A DNA stretch of 64,000 nt from Purshia tridentata (taxonomy: Eukaryota; Streptophyta; Magnoliopsida; Rosales; Rosaceae): assembly GCA_003254885.1 (NCBI GenBank), contig QANT01005302.1, positions 58,673-122,672 of the forward strand. Reading direction: 5' to 3'. This document shows positions 24,801 through 37,100 of the stretch, piece by piece (the stretch's first letter is position 1; every line of letters starts with the position of its first letter). Under the pieces are notes generated by a model, which was not told the DNA's origin, did no database searches, and saw only the letters and a program-made list of their open reading frames with translations. The position numbers and the translations under genes were made by a program.

Positions 24801-27800
24801 GATACTAGGACTTCTCCAAACTGAATTTGGCAAATACACAAAAATAAGAGTACATATGGTGAAAGATACACATATGGTTAAGGTGTAAGACACCCAATCT
24901 TTGTCTTACTAGTTAGTAACCACAGACCATGGATTCCGGAATGCAGATGGGAGTAACATATTTGATATATCACTAAATAACCAGTATTTGCACATTCAAT
25001 GTTTAGACCTCTGTAGATTTTAAGAACAATATCTTGAAATAACTTAGCTGACTTTGAATACATAAATAAAGTTGTTGAAACCTATATATAAGTGCATATG
25101 CATACATGCATTCACCTGTCTCCCAAATTATGTCCATCTTCCAGATATTCTAGATCAATGAATTGTGGGCTTTAGATTCCAATAAATAAATGTACAGAAT
25201 TTGAAAGATTGACTCATATCAAACTGATTCTTACATAGTATAATCATTAGGCAATGTACACTGATATAATGAAGCCCAAAAAGTTATGACAGACTAAGAA
25301 AAAATATTGAAAGAATTCAGGTTGTAACACCATAATTAATACTTAAACAAGTATACAACCATCAAGCATAAAACTCATAAAATGATATTGAAATCAAATT
25401 TCCAAGTCAACAATTCAAAATAGGTGAGAGAACTAACACTGAAGAGACCATACCACATACTTCTCTATTGGAGCAAGTTCACGCGTACTACAATTGATGA
25501 ATACATAAAGAGAGGGTGGCTCATTGGATGCCCAGCGATCTGAAATTGTAAGAGATAACATAGAGATGAAAGTTAATACTGTTTAGTACCCATTGATGGA
25601 TCATTTACATTGAAAACAAAGAAAGCAAGCAGATTGGTGTAAATAATCTTCAGTTAAGATGAAATTTAAGAAAATGAAAGCAAGAAAGCATTTGAGTCAG
25701 ATACCAACCTTCATTTTCATCTTCGAAATCAAAATCCAGTGTATTTCTTATGGATCTGAAGAACGTGGTGACTGGACCACCGGGGACATCATCCAGGGAA
25801 CCTAAGCTTATATCATCAATCTGAAAGGAAATCATAATATTTAAGAAGTTTATTGTTGAAGTCAAGTTACTGAAGAGTTCTTGTGCCAATAACATATCGG
25901 TATAAACAAATAACAGACTTGTTAATACTTGAATTATATGGGGATAATCAAGAAATTACTATCTTTTCAAAATGTATACTACTATTTTTAGCTTCTCTTT
26001 TTATTTTATTTTATTGTGACTCCAAACTTCTATCCCAACCCCCCAAACCAATTATGAATTAATCGCCCGAGGAGATTCTGATGCAACTGTTACACAAGGC
26101 AATTAGAGAATAGTAAAATTATGAGTAAATTCTCTACCGAGTCAATAGCTGTTTTAAACAGCTGAGAGGCCCTCCGCTTTTCTGGCTTATCGGGAAAGAC
26201 CTGTATATAGACAAAATATTTAATATACTCTTCAGATCGAATATATAAAACATCCATATGAAAGGAAGATTCTTCTTACAATGCAAGCTCTTGTTTCCCT
26301 TCTTTCTTTTAGCTTCCTTATAACGGCCAAGGCAAGTTGAACATTGGCATCAATGAATTCATCTGAAGACCCCTTTACATGTTTAGGAATTTGAGAAAAT
26401 CATGTCTCATGTATTCAGAGTGCTATGTGTCATCAAGAAGCTATATCACTGTATTTTTTTTTCCGGTGAGAAACAAAACTATCATTAAACAAATCAAAGA
26501 GTACTAGTCAGTGGACAAGGTGTCCACCAAATGACAACAAAAATTCTATATAAGCTAAGAAAAATGAACAACATTCTACAACGGCTAGGAAATATCTTCA
26601 AATATCACTGTGATTGACATTTGTTGATTTCATCTCATCATTCTGATTGATAAGATGAAACCAACAAATAACAATGATACTAGGTTGTGGTACACCTTTT
26701 TCTTTTTTCTTTTTCTCGGAGTGGGGAAGAGAGTGGGGGCTTAAGTACAGCATAGGGTAATAATCTGAAGACAAAAAACTGAAACAGAAAATAAAAATCA
26801 TTTCAACAACTAACAGTGAAGACTACATGGAGTCAAAACAGGGTGCATTTTACGATCAATCACTAAAACAATCTACAGTTAGCTTGTGTAGAGCATGATG
26901 GGTCCTTCAGTTAACTACGAACTGGATAGCAAAGAGATGTACCTTATAGGAAGATATGTTGCTAGGCAGAGGCCTGCAGGCACAAGCTCAAAGACAAATA
27001 TACAAGAAAAAGAACAAGTATCAGGAGAAAACATGGAAGCACTCAAAAGACTCAACAGTAGGAAACAAAAGCACATACCTAACCAAAATTTTCATTCAAG
27101 AAAAATGGTAAAACAGTATGGAATTCCATAAAGAAAAATTAAGCCTCCAAACTATATAATTTGATAGGAAAAGGACTTCTTTGATCTAGTAGTCTCTAAA
27201 CTAAATAACCTCATTCTATTAAATATAAAGCGTAGTTAAGGAACTTCCATAATACTGTACATTATCATTAAAGCAATTCCAAGATGATGTGTTCTTTATC
27301 AGGCATTGCTAGTTTGACCAAATTTAGATATTTTTTATCAAGTAATTTTCCCAAAAGTCTTGTTCTAACTCATTGTTTGCCATAAGCTTCTCAACCTTTG
27401 TAAGATATTTTTCCACCTTTCTCCTAGATGACAAGTTATTCAGAACGCCAAGCACGTCAAGATTCCCAAACCCAAAATTACGGTGTGCTCAAAATTTTCA
27501 TAGTTAAAATTTCCTTATGGACCATTCATTAGCTTCACTTCGTCAATGCTTGACATCCCTTATAAATTCTGCAGAGACACACCCAACGCATGATGACGTA
27601 ATATATGCGAATTCAACAATACTAAGTAACTTTCTAGTAACAATATGTAATCCTGAAAGCGACTTTCACAATTAAATGTACATTTGAAGGGAAGCTAACT
27701 GGAAAAGCTGTGACTTTATTATTGAAATGAAAGAGAAATAAAAGCAAAATAATAAAAGAGAAATAAAATTAATTCAAATGCACTCAAGGAACATGCTCAA

Positions 27801-28373
27801 AAAGTGAAAATTCTAGACTGGGCTGTGCTCAATAAACCATTCCAAGCCAAATTAACGAAATGGGTATCGATAAGTCACACTGAAACTTATTAATTTTCCA
27901 TGAAACCAACAAAACCCAAAGACGAAAAAAACACATAAACTATATCACCTCAAAACCTTCCACAACTTCTCCTCGACTGTCTCAAAACCCAGAACTTTTC
28001 AGCAATCAAAAATAAAGAGCAAAAATACTTACGGGAAATCAATCTCCAGGCGGGTTCTTCCATCTTCAAGAGCAAAGGCAAGCGAATTTGCAGCATCAGC
28101 AGCAAGAACCTCATAGGACTTGGGCTTGTAAACTGGAACTCCGGCCTTGGGATCAAGACCTGAAGCTGAAGAGGCTTTTTCAACACATTGGACTCTTTTG
28201 TTATTGAATGGGAATCTTGGAAGAGCTCGAAAACTTGAGAAGGTGAAGAGGGTAGAAGTAGTGGTTTTGGGTAATGATGAGAAACAAGTGTGTGAGAGAA
28301 TAAGAGAGTGGTGACGAGCTGCGCAATGTGGGGAGAGAATGTAAGGTTGTGAGGAGAAGGCCATGGTGGGCAT
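21834..28373 (-). CDS. LPA3: Chloroplast DUF1995 protein, LOW PSII ACCUMULATION 3-like (390 aa)
   Basis: Twelve coding exons on the minus strand, 5' to 3': 28373-28033, 26973-26943, 26372-26280, 26200-26138, 25820-25709, 25539-25454, 24494-24436, 24339-24237, 24151-24091, 22854-22772, 22674-22594, 21893-21834; 1173 nt with closed phases and GT-AG borders. The first about 65 residues are rich in Ser, Thr and Arg and look like a chloroplast transit peptide. The mature part runs from [19 protein letters not shown] through [44 protein letters not shown] and [14 protein letters not shown] to the C-terminal [19 protein letters not shown]. This is the DUF1995 pattern of Arabidopsis LPA3 as I remember it, a stromal factor helping CP43 assembly into photosystem II. 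Another DUF1995 member is possible. A second in-frame ATG at 28364 (MAFSSQ) is an alternative start. Confidence 0.85.
22471..22546. repeat. Imperfect (GA)n microsatellite in LPA3-like intron
   Basis: A run of GA units interrupted by GACAGA and GGATGGAGT lies between the exons 22854-22772 and 22674-22594. On the coding strand it reads as a CT-rich tract roughly 50 bases after the end of the downstream exon, so it is not the polypyrimidine tract of an acceptor. Confidence 0.85.
26451..26545 (-). repeat. Short poly-A retroelement fragment in LPA3-like intron
   Basis: A poly-T run is followed by GAGAAACAAAACTATCATTAA and GGACAAGGTGTCC. A related sequence (GGAAACATGAATTTATTAATC, GGACAAGGTGTCC) occurs at 43370-43440, and weaker relatives at 23344-23410 and 35704-35750. 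The T-first layout means the 3' end of a minus-strand LINE or SINE. The family was not identified. Confidence 0.4.
26943..26973 (-). other. LPA3: 31-nt micro-exon of the LPA3-like gene
   Basis: Encodes the last base of a Pro codon plus [10 protein letters not shown]. It is bounded by CTGCAG on its 5' side and GTACAT on its 3' side. Without it the DFP...GSSDEF junction breaks phase. It sits inside a plus-strand open frame (26895-27131) that is only an antisense artefact. Confidence 0.85.
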
Positions 28374-31110
28374 GGCTATCCCAGCGTTTGGTGGTTGGTT
28401 TTCTTGTGAGGGAGGGAGAGGAGGGAAAAGAAACCGAAATGGATTAGATTTTTTTGGTCGGTAATTGAAGAACTTTGTTCTTGCTGTTGGGTCCTTTTAG
28501 TTTGAGACTATTGTACTTCGAGTCTTTGACCACCTATAAACTAGAAAGAAGTCAAGAAAGAAAAGAAAAAAGATAGGCCTGTTTAAAAAAGGGAAATTTG
28601 AAAAAATAGCCCAAATTTGAGACCTCTAAAGACTTCTAAGTCTTTCACCATCTTTGAAAAACTCTTACAATTCTAACCAAAAACAGATGTGAATAGACTT
28701 AGCTGCCCTTTAATTAAAATCCATAACCTTGTCTCACATCTTCTCCCTCACAACAACGTCTTCTCCATCACAAACTGACAAATAAATTGATGAAAGTTGG
28801 AAAGATGAGAATGAAGATGTTTATTAGACAAACATGAGAGTGGATTTGATTTTAGAAAGCTTTGTATTTAAGGGTAGTTAAGTCTTTTTAACATCCAACT
28901 TGGTCAGATTTCTAAAAGTTTGAAAAAATAGGTTAAAATTCTTTATAAGGTTAAATAAAGGTTACTTTTTCAAATTTATCTTTAAAAAAAAAAGTTTAGG
29001 CTGAATGGGTGTGGAGATCACCTATCTCTAAATATTCTGTTTCCCCATGTCGTCTATTCACAAAGTTGATAAAAAAGTAAATTTTTTTAAAAGTAAAATC
29101 AAAGTTAAAAAGAATATCTCAAACTTTATAAGTAGGAACATGAAAAGATAGAGTATTTGGGAACAGGAGATCTCCACCCGCCTAATGGGTCTATTCCAAT
29201 CCAACCCTATTTTTAGGGTTAGTGTAATGAGCGATTCTAATTCGGCCTGCTGTGTAAAGGGTTTAGGTACCATATCAGAAACTATTCCTTCTCAAACTTT
29301 AGGAAATTATCCACTAGTTTCTATAACTAGAACCATTTGAAGTTTTGAACACCCACCTACTCAAATATATCAGAGGTTTTGTTTATGTCATAAGTCTCAT
29401 GGTTCCTGTCATATCCTACCAGCATCAGCAGCAGCAGCAGAAACAGCCTCTCTGAAAATCCAATGTGATTATCAGCTGCTCACTCTCTGCAATATCTACT
29501 CTACAAGGATGTCTGCATTGCTCAAAAAAACCTTTGAGAACTAAAAATTTCCAAGGCTGGCCGTCAATGCCATTTGTGATTAAAATGTGGTGTATCTAGC
29601 ATTACCCGAGAAAATAATGATGAACCTAATCCACTTTTACCTCTAAAGAAATGTTCAGATTGCATTAGAGGGTTATATAGATAGAAAACAATGAGCAGAA
29701 ACAGAGATTTAGTGCTCAAATTTAATTTATCATTGAGCAGTGAATTAACCCTTTATAAATTTTTATTACTATTTTTTTTTCTTCCGAGGAATAACCATTT
29801 TTGAATTTAAGCTACGTACTACCGTATGGTTTTGTCTTTTATTTGAGAATAGGATTAGAGGATAACAATATTGTTAATTAATTTCTTTTCAACATAACAT
29901 CTCAGATAAGACTTCAATTAGCATGTACGTACTGATGAAAAAATTAAGGTATATATATATATAATGTTCTCAACTGGAACATTCTTCATGGCAAGAATTT
30001 CACAAAATCAATATTTGTACTTTCAAGAGGATAATGAAGAAAACAAGATGTCTGTAATCTGTATGGCCTGAATTAACAAAGTAACATATCAGAAGGCAGC
30101 ACATAATAAAAAGGCTAAAAGGGATATTGTACTAATGGTCCAAATAAAAAAACAACACTTGTAATTATATATTTACCTTATTGGATGTGTATGTCAAAAA
30201 TGCTATCATATGCTAATGCTTTTCTTGAAGGTTAGTGGATGTGTGATTTGGAGCGCATATATTGGTCACAGACCTTTTGCTGCAAAACCAGCATATAAAT
30301 AACAATATGCTCCTATTATTTGATCTCTCATGTGATACATGAAAAGCTGTCTGCTACAGCATTTGAAGGTAAAAGGCTGCCATTCAGAGCACTTGTAGTA
30401 GTTCTTTTCTCTTTTTAGATTCAAACAGATTCGATCTAATCCTTACTTTTTCATCTGTACTAAAAGGACCACACAATAAAGTTACTGATATTTTCTGTGT
30501 TAATAGACTTAATATGATGTTTTAGTCCACGACTATGTTGTTGGCAAAGCTTTTATAAACATTTGTGAGCTCTCTTATCACTAACTAAGAGAACTTTCTT
30601 TGTGAAGCTACATAGAAAGTTTTTTACTTTAATAGTTACACATTACACATTGCTAGTTGATTTCATTTGTCTTTCAGTTTATTCATTTTAACCAATAAAT
30701 GCTGTTAAAGAATCTTAAATTTATATCCCAAATACATGTAACCGTGTTTAATAAATTCAAATCAAGGCCCACTCTAAATTTAAAGTCACCAAAACGAGTG
30801 TGAAGTAGGCTAGTATACTAATTTTCAATCAAACTTGGTTGCATTTGGAACCAAATAATAGATTGATTTCATTTTAATTTTCTCATTCCCATTTCAATTC
30901 TTATTCTCATTTCCATTATATTTCATATGACCATTCTCATTCTGTTCCCACCACTAAACAGTAAACACCAGCTTTAGAAGATGACACTCGTGTCCACGTG
31001 ACATCAAACTTGCTCACTTGTTAAACTGACTGCATGGATCATGGACACTTTGCAGCTTACGCCTTGAAGAAAACGGTCACTCTCTCTCTCTGCAAACGAA
31101 GCAACACAAA
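28374..31110. other. Divergent intergenic region between LPA3-like and ABCC13 genes
   Basis: 2.7 kb separating two genes that point away from each other, so it should hold both promoters. No gene recognised. It includes a fold-back structure at about 28990-29200 and a CT-rich stretch just before the ABCC13 start (31080-31092). The C/T-rich run at 30880-30960 may be an old MITE, but I could not match its ends. Confidence 0.5.
28990..29200. repeat. Imperfect inverted repeat (fold-back, MITE-like)
   Basis: GAATGGGTGTGGAGATCACC near 29000 pairs with the complement of GAGATCTCCACCCGCCTAAT near 29168. Both arms continue into an AAATA...TTCCC segment (left arm AAATATTCTGTTTCCCCATG; right arm complement GTTCCCAAATACTC and then CATG). 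The loop is about 90 bp and AT-rich. I found no clear target duplication, so element status is tentative. Confidence 0.4.
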
Positions 31111-34100
31111 ATGGACGATTTCATGAACCTGATTTGCCCTAATTCTCCTTCCGTACGCTCTGTATCTCTCTCTCTCTCTATTTCTTTCTGTTTTCCAAAT
31201 TTTCTGTATTTTTCTCCCCCTCATTTCCTCTGAATTTGGTTTCCCATAATCTCTTTCTTTCTTTATCTTTAATAGAAGCTAAGAAAATATTATGGAAAAC
31301 AAAGGAAAATGTTTTTATTTTCTGGAAAACCAGAACACTCCTCTAAACTAAACCCAATTTCTTGTGATTAGTCTTTTCTTAAATGGAGTTAAATTTTAAC
31401 AGTATTTTTTGCTTGTTTATATTTTCAAGCTCAGTTCGTTCACTTGTGGGTCAATATGTACGCTAGAGTCTGTTTTTTGTTTTTGTCTGCTGATTTTATT
31501 CTTTTAAAATGATGCGTTTCGTTGCCGAACAAATGCTCAAAGTGTTTTAGAAACTTAAACAATTTGTGTTATATTCTTCTTTATGTTCTTTTCAATTATA
31601 TGGGATCCCAGAATATATAATCTGGTTCACACAAAATTGAGCAGAAATAAATTTGTTGGAGATGAGCTTATTATTTTCATCTTCTTCAAAAACCAAATTA
31701 AATTAATAAGTTAAGCATCATTCATTAAAAAGATTAATACTTTTACTAAGTAAGAGACAAGGCTTGGTCTCTGCTTCAGTAGCTGGTGATGTTTCTAATT
31801 ACTTGTAAATTTTGCCATATCTGTTTGGCGCCAAGAACCTCCACTTATATGAAGTGAGATAAGACAACCAATGGCTCAATTGGGTTTTTTCAATTCATAG
31901 GAATGCATACAGATAATATAATTCAATTCTTCCGGACAATGATATATCTGAGGTCTGATTGTAATTTGCTGCCTTCTTCTTCAGGTATGGGATGGGAATG
32001 GACTTTCCGAGTGTTTTGGAAATATATATCCTTTGGATTTCAGTGTTTTGCATGAATTGCTCTTCATACCATGAAATAATTTGTATTAGAACTGCTTCTC
32101 CTTAACAGTCTCTACTATTTTAGGTTTTGGTGCAAATTTAGTGACTGCAGTTATTATTGCTGTACTTGGAATCATTCAAAGGACTGGCAGAAGAAGTTGG
32201 AGGGTGGGTTTATAAAATATATTATGTTCTTGGTTGTTGTTGTTTAGAATGCAAATTGAGTAATAATTTACATTGGTTGCTACACTGTGTTGAAGTTTCG
32301 CCTTCATTCAACAGAAAACACAGGCAAACAGTTCTATTTCTGTTTCTAAGAATATGTAGAAGATTGAAAGAAAATAAGGAAGCCAATGACTTTAGGACTA
32401 GCTGAACTATCCCACACCACTGCCTGAGTTTAGGGTACTGTGTTAACTTGTCCTGAAACAGCTTCGCATGCAAGCGCACATTTAAACACACACCTGAAAG
32501 TGCATATTTCTTTTTCATAGTGAGAAAGGCATATGCTGTCTTGATATTAATCTTTATTATCAGTATTTTTGTTTTTGAATTTCTCTTTGTAATGAAACTT
32601 ACATGGCTTTCTTTCTTAGTTTATCATCAATTACCTTCTGAAGACTCCCAAATATTATTCTTGTTTCATCTCTTCCATCATTGTTTCCCAATCTTTATAG
32701 AGTGTCTTTGAACCATAAATCAGTTCTATCCTCTTTAACTTCAGTCTCTCGTTCTAGAGCCTTGTCTTGGAACTTAACCTCTTGGAAGAACCTAAATGAT
32801 ATGGAATTCAAGAATTTTTTATCTATTGTTTCGTACCAGTAATATTACTTTAAGTTTGGTCCAACCTTATAGAAGGCACTGGTCTGTTCATGTGTCCCGG
32901 TGTTTTCTTTAAGTAATTTTTCTTTGGATGTTAGATATTTCAGGTAACCTTATTTTTGGTCCTTGTCAAATCAAATACTTTTGATATGCTTCAAAAAAGG
33001 AGGCCCTATGCTTCATTATATCCTCCTTGGTGTGTCTTCTCAGGGTGATGGCCAATAGGAGAGCCTTTAAACTTCAGAGATGTGCAGTGCTGGGTTTTAT
33101 ATAGAGTGTGTGGTTGGAGCGAGGAACATAAGATTTTTTGTAGATAGGGAAGAGGAGTTGAATTTCTTCGGACAGAATTAGATTTCTTTTGTCCTTCTGT
33201 TCCAGTTAATGTATCACCTTGATTGGTCTAGAGATTTATTTCGAGTGTGGTGTGGTTTTTCTTGTTTTGTGTTTTTAGTTATTTTTGCCTAGTGTACTGC
33301 TTGCCCATCTCCTATTGTATCTTATATTTTTATGTTCTGTATTTTTACCCCCAAATGCATTCCTGTTTCTTATTAAAAAAAACTCCAGTTGTGAGACAAG
33401 GGCTCTGCATTATAATTTGCAATTGAAGATTGTTACATACACATCCACAGTTCCTTTTTTCTTATCTATTTACTTTACTGGAATAAAAAATAATAATAAT
33501 AATAATAATAAATTAAGATAAGAAATGACAATTTTATTTGATATCATTTGATTCTATATCATAGAAATAGTTCTTTATTATTTTTTCATTTGCAATAACA
33601 AGCAAGTATTTTTGTTTTCAAATTAAATTAAATTAAATAAATAATTTTATTTATGATGGCTCTTCAAAAATTACTCAGATGAACTTTGCGGAAAAACTTT
33701 TCTTGCACTTTCTTCCTGCCATTGGAGTATGTATATCAATTTTGGACATTGCTTTACTTTTGAAGAAAGCACTTCATGGCGTCTCTATCACACATCACGA
33801 ATGGTTATTCAGATGTTCTCAGTTTGCATTGTGGGTAAGGGACTTGTTTTGTCGCAGTTACAAACTTACATGTTATGATTTTTTAGAATTTGGACTGAGT
33901 CATTGTTTCCTAAAATTATGTAGACAATTATTATACTCTTCTCAAAGTGTTTCAATGGTTGCCACATTTTTTGCAATCGGATCTTGTGTTTCTGGTGGAT
34001 TGCAAAACTGCTTCTGGGAATTCTTCATTTGCTCACAACATATTCATCATTGCCATTTCGGGTACATTTCTTTTCCAGAATTTTCTTACTGCCATTTCTG

Positions 34101-37100
34101 TTGTTTAATGTGGTTTTCATCTGGAAAATTTGCCATATCTTTTTTAATTGGTAAACTTTGGATAACCGATGTACTGTCTACCCAACTCACCCTACTTTTC
34201 ACCACTTAAGATGAAGTTGATAAAAAATCAGAGTTGAATTTAAGTATATATTTATGGTACTTGTGTTTAATTATCAAACTGTTTGTCAAAAACTTCCATA
34301 GAGATAAAAAAGGTCATGATAGTTCTGCACGGCATCTAGTCTCCAATTTTCATACTTAGGTTTCACAAATGGTATCTGATTACTTTTGTAAAAGGAATTA
34401 TAATTTACAACAAGTTTTTTCCTGACAGGTCTGGCTATGTGTTAAAGAGATCTGTATTGTTTCCTTGGAGATCATCTTTGGTTTATCGATCAACATTATC
34501 AGAATAAAGCAGACATCATCCAAGAGAAGGTTTTAACTGTTCTTCTAATCTTTTTCTTTCTGATTTTAGTTACATCAAAACTGTGTGCAAGTTACACTGT
34601 AGATTGGTGTACTGGTCAAATTACATCAATGATACTGACTTTTGGAGAGGACCACAGGATGTAGCCTAATGATGATACCCTCATGCTTCCAAGGAAGTTG
34701 AAAGTGGTCCTGAGTTCAACTCTCAATGGAGTAGGGAGTTGAAATTTATAAAAAAAATGAACTATTATACTTTACAAAAAAGTAACTCATCAATGAAAGA
34801 CCGTATTGAAAAGTTAAAATGGCAAGTTTCCTTTTAATGGGGGTGTTTAGTGGTTATGTTATTGTCACTTTTCCACAAGTGTGTTTGCTCATTTTTTTGT
34901 ACTGTATCCATATAGATCTAACATTGTATTCCTTGTCAAATTTCTTTAGATCCTTTAACTTTACTGTCTGCTTGGTTAAGTTGCAGCTCAATGGAAGATT
35001 CACTACTTTCTGCTGACATAGATGTTGAGGAAGGTTGGCATAAGGACTCTGTAAGTTATATTCTGTCATGCTACTTTTTCTTATTCTCTTTCATTCAATT
35101 AAATTTAATGGTGTCTTAGAAACATATTTTGTGTTCGGTATGTTTTGCCCTCAAGAGTAACAAGTAGTTGTAATTAGATACTTGCAATACTACATCTTTC
35201 TGGAACTATAAGGTTTAATTCAAATTATCCTTCTTTTTTTATTGTTAGAGGTGTGCTCTTCCTCCATACTAAAATTTTTATGGTGCAATCAAGTTAAACT
35301 CTGTGACCTTTATTTTGGTAGTTTAGATGGCAACTATACAAAAATTTTTACCTTTACAGTGTAAATTTTGCTTTTAAGAGTTTTCTTTTCCAGGTATTGT
35401 TGAACAAAAGCCTAAATGAGTGCAAATATTTTTACTTGTCCATTATAGAAACTTCAGCCTAGGGTCTTCAGGATCTAATTCAAGGTAGATTTTTTTTTTT
35501 CTGAACTTATTGATGCAATCAAGTCAGTAAAGTTTTGAAAAATTTTCCAGTAAAGTTTCAAAAAAATTTCTTTTTTGAATTCAAGCTAGAAATTTTTTAT
35601 GGTGCAATAAAGTCAGTAAAGTTTTGAAAAAATTCCCACTGTCTTCTATACATACACCTGGTAGTCTGGTATCGTTTTAATTTATGTTATTTAACTTCTC
35701 ATAGGGAACATAAAATTTATTAGATAAGAGAAAGATGGATTACAAGAAAAAGATGAACAAGTTTTCCCTATACTCAACAGACAAACTAGAAGCATTACAA
35801 GAATACTTTACATTCAGCTCATAACTTGCACAATGAAGATAAATTAAACTGAAGAGTTTAATGCTAATTATGACATGAGCAGTTTTTCAAGTTTAAGTTG
35901 TAACTATTGAGAATGAGATGTTCCTCTTGTGTGGTGTTTTTCAGTAGTCCTCTTTTTCTAAAGTTGTTGAGCTCATGCTTACAATCTTGTATTGATTGTC
36001 AAAGGGAGACACTCAGAGCTATTTCAAACTTATGACGTTCAGATCTATCACTTCTGTGATGAATCATGGTGTCACAAAGCAGCTTGAATTTGAAGATTTG
36101 CTTCAACTTCCTACTGATATGGATCCCTGTTCCTGTCATGATACACTGCTTATCTGTTGGCAAACCCAACAGAGTCGTTTCCCTGACCCATCCCTCTTTA
36201 GGGCAATCTGTTGTGCATATGGATGGCCATACCTTCGTCTGGGATTGTTGAAGGTATGCTTTCACATATTGTAGATTTGTAGTCACTAATTTTTAAGTAA
36301 GGCATTTACTGTTTCCATTAAAGCTTTTAATTTTTTTTTAATCACTGAATTATTACCTTCCTTATTTGGTCAATATATTTAAAATATGTTGAATCCTTAT
36401 ATGATTTTCTAGATACTTCTGTATATAGACAAATTATGGTACCAATTCTGTAACAATGAATAATTTAAAAACATAAGGTACAAATGGGAAAAAAATTATA
36501 TAATATTGTAATTTTTCAGGTACTTAATGATTGTGTTGGTTTTGCCGGACCGTTGCTTCTCAATAAGCTAATTCGCTTCCTTCAACAAGGTTTTGCACAA
36601 GTTGATGGGTTCCTTTTTGTTGGTCATTTTACATCGAAAAACGTTCAGTGTCATTCATGCTCTCAGCCTCTCACTATGCTGTCTTTGTTTTCTGGAAATT
36701 ACTTTTAGTGTGTGGTCAATTTTCCTTTTTGCTACTCCCATCTGTTGTCACTTGTATAATACTGTTGGAAAGTTTCTTTAACCAAGTCTCATTTTTTTCT
36801 TTGTGACATCTTGATTGCAGATGAACTTATATTCAAGGAATTTGTCACTTTTCTGTCTTCTTTGGGGATTGTTTTTTCTTTCTACTTTTTCTGATTAAAT
36901 GCTGTAGCCATGTATTTCTGTTTTTGGTTTTGCTTTGATTGTTATTCTCTTTCTTTAGCTGCAGACTAAAAGAGTGTATGTCAAGGGAGCACCTTGACCA
37001 CTGTCTTGAAATTTTTTTTTTTTTTTTTGAAAATTGTGTTTCTTATAAAAACATCTGTTCTGTCTCTTTTATCAGGTTCAGAGAGTTTGGATGGCTATAT

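Noticed and set aside
26895-27131. Plus-strand 78-residue ORF
   Set aside because: Antisense to a verified 31-nt micro-exon and flanking introns of the minus-strand LPA3-like gene.
32116-32203. Ordinary GT-AG splicing into this exon using the AG at 32122-32123
   Set aside because: It would shift the frame and destroy the [10 protein letters not shown] segment. There is also no usable GT donor upstream; AT-AC fits on all three signals.
33679-34209. Single 176-residue ORF in the ABCC13 region
   Set aside because: Reads through two exons and the introns between and after them. In the second exon the correct frame (ending [11 protein letters not shown]) differs from this ORF.
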